The notes beneath the pieces are model-generated. The model had not been told where the DNA came from. It worked only from the letters and a program-made list of their open reading frames with translations, and ran no database searches. The translations under genes and the position numbers were made by a program. Shown here one piece after another: positions 6,702 to 12,104 of a DNA stretch of 12,104 bases. Source of the DNA: JARROD01 sp037384225 (GTDB taxonomy: Bacteria; Pseudomonadota; Gammaproteobacteria; Pseudomonadales; Cellvibrionaceae). How positions within the stretch are numbered: position 1 is the first letter of the stretch; the number at the start of each line of letters is the position of its first letter. The stretch is from positions 1-12,104 of the forward strand of contig JARROD010000085.1 of assembly GCA_037384225.1 (NCBI GenBank), written 5' to 3'.

Positions 6702-6752
6702 AAAGGGGCCGGCGACAAATGAGACTAAATCTCATTTGTCGCCGACCTCTTT
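6702..6752 (+). terminator. Long hairpin between LON-domain gene and proA (terminator or leader)
   Basis: The arms 6702-6724 and 6730-6752 pair over 23 positions with one mismatch (C6709/A6745) and one G-T wobble (G6706/T6748). The inner 15 pairs (6710-6724 with 6730-6744) are perfect around the 5-base loop CTAAA. The stem foot is AAA on the left and TTT on the right, followed by ATT. This fits a possibly bidirectional intrinsic terminator for the LON-domain gene, though the T tract is short and interrupted (CTCTTTATT). It lies just downstream of a candidate promoter, so it could equally be the 5' leader hairpin of the proA transcript. Confidence 0.65.
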
Positions 6753-6783
6753 ATTCCCCAATTGGATATAAAAGAAAAATCGC

Positions 6784-8073
6784 ATGAATGTAAAAGCCTA
6801 CATGGCACAGCTGGGTTGCAATGCCCGGGCGGCCTCCCGAGTGGTGGCGGCCGCTACTACGGCCGTGAAAAACAATGCGCTGCTGGCAATAGCCGAGAAG
6901 CTGGACGCTGGCCGCACGTCGCTGGTGACCGCGAACGAAAAGGACTTGCAGCAGGGCAGAGATAATCACCTCGAACCCGCGCTGTTGGACCGGTTGGAGC
7001 TGACGCCGTTGCGTATAGACGCGATGATCGAAGGTCTGCGCCAGGTGGCGGCACTGCCCGACCCCTGCGGTGCCATCACCGATCTACGTTATAGGCCCAG
7101 CGGTATCCAGGTGGGTAGAATGCGGGTTCCACTGGGTGTTGTGGGCATTATTTATGAATCCCGCCCCAACGTTACCATCGATGCCGCCAGTCTGTGTCTG
7201 AAGTCCGGTAACGCCACTATATTGCGTGGTGGCAGTGAAGCCATACATTCCAATCAGGCTATCGCCCGCTATATCGACGCAGGTTTGCAAAAATGCGGCC
7301 TGCCAGCCACCGCTGTTCAGGTTATTGAAACCACCGACCGTGAGGCTGTGGGTGAACTTATTACCATGCCTGAATATGTGGATGTGGTCGTTCCCCGCGG
7401 CGGCAAAGGGTTGATTGAGAGAATTTCCCAGGACGCGCGGGTGGCGGTGATCAAGCACCTGGACGGTATTTGCCACGTCTATATTGACGATAAAGCCGAT
7501 GCGCAGAAGGCCTTTGCGATTGCGTTGAACGCCAAGACCCACCGCTACGGCGTCTGCAATGCTATGGAAACCCTGCTGGTGGCGGAAGGCATTGCCGAGG
7601 AAATGCTGCCGAAGTTGGTGCCGGCCTACTGGGAAAAGGGGGTGGAGCTGCGCGGCTGTAAGAAAACGTGTGAACTGATCTCCCGGGGCGGGCAGGGGGC
7701 TGTCGAGCGTTCGGCGGCGATAGTTGAAGCGACGCAGGAAGACTGGGGGACAGAGTATCTGGCACCCGTGCTGTCGGTAAGGATTGTCTCAGGCCTCGAT
7801 GAAGCGATCGAACATATCAATTGCTACAGTTCACAACACACCGACGCCATTGTGACCGAAAGTATCACCCGTGCCCACCGGTTCCTCACTGAAGTGGATT
7901 CCAGTTCCGTCATAGTCAATGCATCTACTCGTTTCGCAGACGGCTTTGAATATGGGCTCGGGGCTGAAATCGGGATTTCCACCGATAAAATTCACGCCCG
8001 GGGACCGGTTGGGCTGGAAGGGCTGACCTCTGAAAAATGGGTCGTGTTCGGCGATGGCCACATTCGCCAGTAG
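6784..8073 (+). CDS. proA: Glutamate-5-semialdehyde dehydrogenase (gamma-glutamyl phosphate reductase)
   Basis: This 429-residue cytoplasmic enzyme catalyses the second step of proline synthesis: NADPH-dependent reduction of gamma-glutamyl phosphate to glutamate 5-semialdehyde. Family signatures include RMRVPLGVVGIIYESRPNVT (ending near 131), SGNATILRGGSE (141-152), the block NAKTHRYGVCNAMETLLV with presumed catalytic C258, and the C-terminal VNASTRFADGFEYGLGAEIG with HARGPVGLEGLTSEKW. The length is slightly above the usual 415-425. The ATG at 6784 lacks a strong Shine-Dalgarno; Met7 is a possible alternative start. The partner kinase gene proB is not in the window. nadD follows after 8 bases. 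The preceding 119 bases carry the candidate promoter and long hairpin. Confidence 0.96.
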   Translation: MNVKAYMAQLGCNARAASRVVAAATTAVKNNALLAIAEKLDAGRTSLVTANEKDLQQGRDNHLEPALLDRLELTPLRIDAMIEGLRQVAALPDPCGAITDLRYRPSGIQVGRMRVPLGVVGIIYESRPNVTIDAASLCLKSGNATILRGGSEAIHSNQAIARYIDAGLQKCGLPATAVQVIETTDREAVGELITMPEYVDVVVPRGGKGLIERISQDARVAVIKHLDGICHVYIDDKADAQKAFAIALNAKTHRYGVCNAMETLLVAEGIAEEMLPKLVPAYWEKGVELRGCKKTCELISRGGQGAVERSAAIVEATQEDWGTEYLAPVLSVRIVSGLDEAIEHINCYSSQHTDAIVTESITRAHRFLTEVDSSSVIVNASTRFADGFEYGLGAEIGISTDKIHARGPVGLEGLTSEKWVVFGDGHIRQ

Positions 8074-8081
8074 TCGTATTC

Positions 8082-8723
8082 ATGACTGACCTTAAAACCA
8101 TTGGTATTTTTGGTGGCACTTTCGATCCAGTGCATATCGGCCATTTGAGAATGGCATTGGAGCTGAAAGCACGTCTCGGGCTCGATGAAATGCGCCTTGT
8201 GCCTGCCCGCACGCCGCCACATCGGGAGTCGACGGCAGCCAGCACCGAAGACCGCGCAGCAATGGTGCGCCAGGCCATTGAATCCTGTCCGCAGTTGTGT
8301 GTCGACGAGCGTGAACTGGGCCGTGCAGGTCCATCCTATACTGTTGAAACGCTTGAAGAGCTCCGCGCGGAGTTTGGGCCGGAGGTGTCTTTGAGTCTCG
8401 CCGTGGGTATGGATTCATTGACTAATTTGCATACCTGGCATCGCTGGTGGGATATTTTTTCTCTGGCCCATTTGGTGGTGGCCGCGCGGCCGGGTTGGGA
8501 ACGACCTCAGAGCGGCCCGGTGGCGACTCAACTCACTGCCCGGCTGGCGCCAGCTGCTGCTCTGAAGCAGCATGCCGCCGGTAAGATAATCATTGAACAT
8601 CTGCGTCTCTTGCCCGTATCCAGTACCGAAATACGGCGTCAGATCAGCGTCGGGGAAAGCCCCCAATTCTTGTTGCCGGATTCCGTGTGGAGCTACATTC
8701 GCCAACACCGGCTATATGTGTAA
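8082..8723 (+). CDS. nadD: Nicotinate-nucleotide adenylyltransferase
   Basis: This 213-residue cytoplasmic enzyme transfers AMP from ATP to nicotinate mononucleotide, giving deamido-NAD in NAD synthesis. The nucleotidyltransferase signature GGTFDPVHIGH is at residues 11-21. GMD (109-111) and TWHRW (118-122) match the family, and the C-terminal SSTEIR (180-185) is the conserved ATP-binding motif. I chose the ATG at 8082, eight bases after the proA stop, because it places the signature at the normal distance from the N terminus. A longer frame opening at 8037 would overlap proA and add 15 residues not typical of the family. The ribosome-binding site is weak, suggesting coupling to proA translation. 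Confidence 0.95.
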   Translation: MTDLKTIGIFGGTFDPVHIGHLRMALELKARLGLDEMRLVPARTPPHRESTAASTEDRAAMVRQAIESCPQLCVDERELGRAGPSYTVETLEELRAEFGPEVSLSLAVGMDSLTNLHTWHRWWDIFSLAHLVVAARPGWERPQSGPVATQLTARLAPAAALKQHAAGKIIIEHLRLLPVSSTEIRRQISVGESPQFLLPDSVWSYIRQHRLYV

Positions 8724-8777
8724 ATGAAGTGTATGCAAGTGCTAACTGCTATGTAAATTGGAGAGAATCGACAAAGA

Positions 8778-9119
8778 ATGCCAACTCAACTGAACAACCT
8801 GATTGTAGATGCGCTTGAAGAAGTCAAAGCAAAAGATATCGTCAGTCTCGACGTGCGCGAGCTGACCGATGTCATGGATACACTGGTGATTGTTAGTGGA
8901 ACCTCGAACCGGCACGTAAAATCAGTAGCCTCCAGGGTCGTGGAGAATGCCAAAGAGAAAGGGTTTACTCCTATTGGCGTGGAAGGGCTGGAAGCGGGAG
9001 AGTGGGTATTGGTCGATTTTGGTGATACAGTACTGCATGTCATGTTGCCCGAAATGCGAAATTTCTACGACTTGGAAAAACTGTGGTCGATGGAACCGAG
9101 AAACCGTGCGGGTGACTAA
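8778..9119 (+). CDS. rsfS: Ribosomal silencing factor RsfS
   Basis: This 113-residue protein of the RsfS/Iojap family binds ribosomal protein L14 (uL14) and blocks subunit joining when nutrients run low. Typical features are the N-terminal helix (LIVDALEEVKAKDIVSLDVR), DTLVIVSGTSNRHVKSVA (34-51), and the block EWVLVDFGDTVLHVMLPEMR followed by FYDLEKLW (97-103). It lies 54 bases after nadD, the widest gap within the proA-to-rodA cluster. GGAGAG occurs 12 bases before the ATG and AAAGA directly before it. The stop overlaps the rlmH start by one base (TAATG). Confidence 0.95.
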   Translation: MPTQLNNLIVDALEEVKAKDIVSLDVRELTDVMDTLVIVSGTSNRHVKSVASRVVENAKEKGFTPIGVEGLEAGEWVLVDFGDTVLHVMLPEMRNFYDLEKLWSMEPRNRAGD

Positions 9120-9586
9120 TGAGAGTCAAAATCATAGCGATTGGCGGCAAAATGCCCGCCTGGGTGGAAGCCGGTTACAGCGACTACGCCCGGCGTTTGT
9201 CCAGGGGGGTTAGCGTTGAAATGGTAGCCTTGCCCCTGGGGCCCAGAAGTAAGAACGCCTGTGTTCAAAGAGCCATTGCCAGAGAGGGGGAGGCCATGCT
9301 GGCGGCGATTCCCGACAGCGACAGAGTGATCGCTCTGGATGTGAAAGGAAAGTCCTGGTCCACCGAACAGCTGGCGCAAAATCTCTCCCGTTGGCGGATG
9401 GACGGGGATAACTATAGTTTATTGATTGGTGGGCCGGATGGCCTGGCGAGTGACTGTTTGACCAGATGTGATGCAAAATGGTCCCTGTCTGCGTTGACAC
9501 TGCCCCATCCGCTGGTGCGGATAGTGGTTATTGAACAACTCTATCGTGCCTGGACTATTCTGCAACATCACCCGTACCATAAATAA
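9119..9586 (+). CDS. rlmH: 23S rRNA pseudouridine-1915 N3-methyltransferase RlmH
   Basis: This 155-residue SPOUT-class enzyme uses S-adenosylmethionine to methylate N3 of pseudouridine 1915 in helix 69 of 23S rRNA on the assembled ribosome. The knot region shows VIALDVKGKSW (70-80), LLIGGPDGL (101-109) and SLSALTLPHPLVRIVVIEQL (122-141), and the protein ends in HPYHK, the expected substrate-contacting tail. The length matches the family. The start ATG shares its A with the rsfS stop, indicating translational coupling between two ribosome-related genes. mrdA begins 3 bases after the stop. Confidence 0.96.
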   Translation: MRVKIIAIGGKMPAWVEAGYSDYARRLSRGVSVEMVALPLGPRSKNACVQRAIAREGEAMLAAIPDSDRVIALDVKGKSWSTEQLAQNLSRWRMDGDNYSLLIGGPDGLASDCLTRCDAKWSLSALTLPHPLVRIVVIEQLYRAWTILQHHPYHK

Positions 9587-9589
9587 TAA

Positions 9590-11494
9590 ATGCCCGAGCC
9601 ACTACACCTTAAAGATCACTCCTTTGAAGCAAGAATTTTTTCTCACCGGGTAGTGGTCGCCGTGGGACTGGTTATCGGTTTGCTAAGTGTGCTGGCGGCA
9701 CGCTATTACAACCTGCAGGTTGTCCACTATGAGGATTATGTCACCGCATCGGACCGCAATCGGGTGCATGTGCAGCCACTGCCGCCGACGCGGGGGCTGA
9801 TCTATGATCGCAACGGTATTTTGGTTGCCGAGAACCGCGCCAGTTATACCCTTTCCATTATTAAAGAAAGTGTTTCCGACCTGGATTCAACCATTGCCCT
9901 GTTAAAGAAACTGGTGGAAATACCTCCAGGCGATATGGAGAATTTCCGCAAGCGTATAAAGCAACGCCGACGACCCTTTGAGGCGGTACCGCTGCGCTAC
10001 AACCTGAATGAAGAGGAAATCGCCCGCATCGCTGTAAACGAATACCGTCTCGAAGGTGTTGAGGTGCAGGCGCAACTGGTCAGGCATTACCCCCTCGGAC
10101 CGCTGTTGGCTCACAATGTCGGCTACGTCGGCCGTATCAGTGACCGCGAACTGAGCAGGTTCAGTGAAGACGATTACCGTCGTTACAGCGGCACCCACAC
10201 CATCGGTAAAGTGGGACTGGAAAAATATTACGAACCTGTGTTGTTGGGGAAAGTCGGATACGAATACGTGGAGACCAACGCCCGTGGACGGGTCTTGCGG
10301 GTGCTGGAGCGCACTGACCCGGAGCCGGGGAAAAATCTTGTACTGAACCTCGACACCCGTTTGCAGCAGGCAGGCTTCGACGCCCTGGACGGCAGGCGCG
10401 GTGCCGTAGTGGTCATTGAAGTCGCTACCGGCGGTGTGCTGGCGATGATCAGCGCACCCAGCTATGACCCCAATCTTTTTGTGACCGGTATCAGCTTGAA
10501 GGACTACCGAGACTTAAACCGGTCCCGTGATCTGCCGCTGTTTAATCGCACACTACAGGGCCAATATCCTCCAGGTTCTACGGTTAAACCCATGCTGGGG
10601 CTGGCCGGATTGCACAATAAGGTTATCGACTACAAATCCAATATCTATGACCCAGGATTCTATCGGCTGGAGGGCGAAAAGCGTCTGCATCGGGACTGGA
10701 AAAAAGGCGGTCACGGCAGCCATATCGATCTGCACACGGCCATACAGCGTTCCTGTGACACGTTTTTCTACGATCTGGCCTATCGCATGGGTATTGATTT
10801 GATGTACGAATTCGGCAGCCATTTTGGCCTCGGGCGGCGCACCGGTATCGATGTTCCCAGCGAGCGTCCGGGTATTTGGCCGTCACGCGAGTGGAAAAAG
10901 GCCGTGCGCGGGTTACCCTGGTTTCCCGGCGACAGCCTCAACGTCGGTATTGGGCAGGGTGATGTGCTGATGACACCGCTGCAATTGGCGCTGATGACAT
11001 CAACCATCGCCAATCGCGGCGTGCGCAAAAGGCCGCAGTTGGTGATGGCGCATGAGGGCACTCCCCATCAGTTGATAGTTGATGACAGAGTCGAAGTCGA
11101 CGGGGAATACTGGGACTATGTGTTAAAGGCCATGAGGTCCGTCGTGCACGGTCCGCGCGGCACCGCCAAAAGGATTGCCCGGGGAGCGGACTACGAAATG
11201 GCGGGGAAGACGGGAACCGCTCAGGTCGTTGGTGTCGCCCAGGGCGAAGACTACGATTCCGAAGCCCTGGCGGAGCGGCACAGGGACCACGCGCTTTTTA
11301 TCGGCTTTGCGCCTTTTGACAGTCCGCAAATCGCTGTCGCCGTTATTGTGGAGAACGCCGAGCACGGCTCCAGCGCGGCGGCGCCGGTGGCGAGGAAAAT
11401 GTTCGATGCCTATTTTCAGCAACAGGCGTCGCTGAAGACTGCAGAACAACGGCAGCATGGCCCTGAGAATATCCGCCGGGAAGGTGAGGGGTGA
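9590..11494 (+). CDS. mrdA: Penicillin-binding protein 2 (peptidoglycan D,D-transpeptidase)
   Basis: This 634-residue class B PBP is the elongasome transpeptidase that cross-links lateral-wall peptidoglycan together with RodA. It has a short cytoplasmic tail, one TM anchor (about 20-38), a dimerisation/pedestal domain starting at PTRGLIYDRNG (66-76) and reaching about 235, and a transpeptidase domain (about 265-605). Active-site motifs are intact: S330-T-V-K333 in YPPGSTVKPM, S388-C-D390 in IQRSCDTFF, and K540-T-G542 in AGKTGTAQ. The serine position equals that of E. coli PBP2. It is a target of mecillinam-type beta-lactams in relatives. The ATG follows the rlmH stop by 3 bases; its own ribosome-binding site is poor. 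The C-terminal tail (about 608-634) is charged and low in conservation. rodA follows 48 bases on. Confidence 0.96.
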   Translation: MPEPLHLKDHSFEARIFSHRVVVAVGLVIGLLSVLAARYYNLQVVHYEDYVTASDRNRVHVQPLPPTRGLIYDRNGILVAENRASYTLSIIKESVSDLDSTIALLKKLVEIPPGDMENFRKRIKQRRRPFEAVPLRYNLNEEEIARIAVNEYRLEGVEVQAQLVRHYPLGPLLAHNVGYVGRISDRELSRFSEDDYRRYSGTHTIGKVGLEKYYEPVLLGKVGYEYVETNARGRVLRVLERTDPEPGKNLVLNLDTRLQQAGFDALDGRRGAVVVIEVATGGVLAMISAPSYDPNLFVTGISLKDYRDLNRSRDLPLFNRTLQGQYPPGSTVKPMLGLAGLHNKVIDYKSNIYDPGFYRLEGEKRLHRDWKKGGHGSHIDLHTAIQRSCDTFFYDLAYRMGIDLMYEFGSHFGLGRRTGIDVPSERPGIWPSREWKKAVRGLPWFPGDSLNVGIGQGDVLMTPLQLALMTSTIANRGVRKRPQLVMAHEGTPHQLIVDDRVEVDGEYWDYVLKAMRSVVHGPRGTAKRIARGADYEMAGKTGTAQVVGVAQGEDYDSEALAERHRDHALFIGFAPFDSPQIAVAVIVENAEHGSSAAAPVARKMFDAYFQQQASLKTAEQRQHGPENIRREGEG

Positions 11495-11542
11495 AGTTAA
11501 TGTCGAGAGGTTTCAAATACAGGGTCAGGGGAGGTTGCGGCA

Positions 11543-12104
11543 ATGGCTGAACAAGACTTTCTGCGGCGTATGCCGGGCACCAGCCGCGACCTGCGCCGCC
11601 CCGTCAGCCTGTGGATGCGACTGCATATCGATATCCCCCTGTTGATGATACTGCTGTTGTTGACCGCTTACGGGCTGGTGGTCCTATATAGTGCCGGTGG
11701 TCAGAATGTGTATTATGTCGAACGCCAAGGGGTATTTTTTATTATCGCCTACGGCGCCATGTTCTCCGTAGCCCAGGTGCGCACAAACCTGCTGGAGCGG
11801 TGGGCGCCCTGGCTGTATTTTGCCGGTGTCATTCTGCTGGTGCTGGTGGCTGTGGTGGGAACTGGCGCCAAAGGGGCACAGCGGTGGCTTAGTCTCGGCG
11901 GGTTCCGGTTTCAGCCCTCGGAGGTGCTGAAACTGGCCATGCCTATAGCGGTGGCGGCCTATCTCTCACAGCGGATCCTGCCGCCGAAGTTTAAGCACGT
12001 GTGCTGGACCCTGATCATTGTCAGTGTGCCCACCTTGTTGATTATGAAGCAGCCGGACTTGGGGACCACATTGCTGAGCGCTATCTCCGGACTTCCCGTA
12101 CTTT
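11543..12104 (+). CDS. rodA: Rod-shape peptidoglycan glycosyltransferase RodA (partial, 3' end outside window)
   Basis: The first 187 codons of a SEDS-family membrane protein are present; the gene runs off the right edge. After a cytoplasmic tail (1-28), TM1 covers about 30-50, TM2 about 62-80 and TM3 about 89-106. The loop GAKGAQRWLSLGGFRFQPSE (108-127) and KQPDLGT (169-175) are hallmark RodA sequences, and the end reads into the expected SGL segment. RodA polymerises glycan strands from lipid II in complex with PBP2, encoded directly upstream. The ATG at 11543 is supported by the strong Shine-Dalgarno AGGGGAGG (11527-11534) with an 8-base spacer, the best in the cluster. The N-terminal tail before TM1 looks slightly longer than in enteric RodA. 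Confidence 0.95.
   Translation, partial: MAEQDFLRRMPGTSRDLRRPVSLWMRLHIDIPLLMILLLLTAYGLVVLYSAGGQNVYYVERQGVFFIIAYGAMFSVAQVRTNLLERWAPWLYFAGVILLVLVAVVGTGAKGAQRWLSLGGFRFQPSEVLKLAMPIAVAAYLSQRILPPKFKHVCWTLIIVSVPTLLIMKQPDLGTTLLSAISGLPVL

Noticed and set aside
8037..8081. Earlier start for nadD overlapping the end of proA.
   Set aside because: It would add 15 residues before the conserved N-terminal strand; the ATG at 8082 gives the normal family N terminus.
6784..11494. The proA-nadD-rsfS-rlmH-mrdA cluster as a novel system.
   Set aside because: This gene order with rodA is known from Pseudomonas and other gammaproteobacteria, and all active-site motifs are ordinary.

Overview
The window looks like a chromosomal core region of a marine or soil gammaproteobacterium. 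The strongest clue is the run proA, nadD, rsfS, rlmH, mrdA, rodA at the right end, an order known from Pseudomonas and related groups. The PhoP/PhoQ pair also resembles the Pseudomonas type. A Cellvibrionales/Microbulbifer-like source is my guess from overall impression; no marker here proves it. I see no tRNA, rRNA, CRISPR array, insertion sequence, phage gene or plasmid function.

Left region (1-2691, plus strand): one large two-half RND/MMPL-family membrane exporter. Its second periplasmic domain carries an unusual seven-unit acidic hexapeptide repeat of the D-P-F type, encoded by an in-phase 18-bp tandem repeat.

Middle region (2700-5899, minus strand): read in the direction of transcription this holds a glycine-zipper envelope protein, then a probable operon of a small exported PepSY protein, a PhoP-like response regulator and a PhoQ-like sensor kinase. 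The kinase gene converges on the exporter gene with only 8 bases between the stop codons. Two strong inverted repeats lie here. One overlaps the end of the PepSY gene, just before phoP. The other is a nearly perfect 36-bp palindrome between the glycine-zipper and PepSY genes.

Right region (5900-12104, plus strand): a divergent intergenic stretch leads to a stand-alone LON substrate-binding-domain protein. Next comes a short regulatory interval with consensus -35 and -10 hexamers (spaced unusually far apart) and a very long hairpin. The proA to rodA cluster follows: proline synthesis, NAD synthesis, ribosome silencing, 23S rRNA modification, and the elongasome pair PBP2/RodA. Gene spacing is tight from proA to mrdA (8 bases, 54 bases, a 1-base overlap, 3 bases) and 48 bases before rodA, which runs off the right edge.

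Most genes are familiar. The points that deserve a second look are the D-P-F repeat in the exporter, loss of the usual intramembrane aspartate in one half of that exporter, the PepSY protein built into a PhoPQ operon, and the three large inverted repeats, especially the promoter-plus-hairpin in front of proA.
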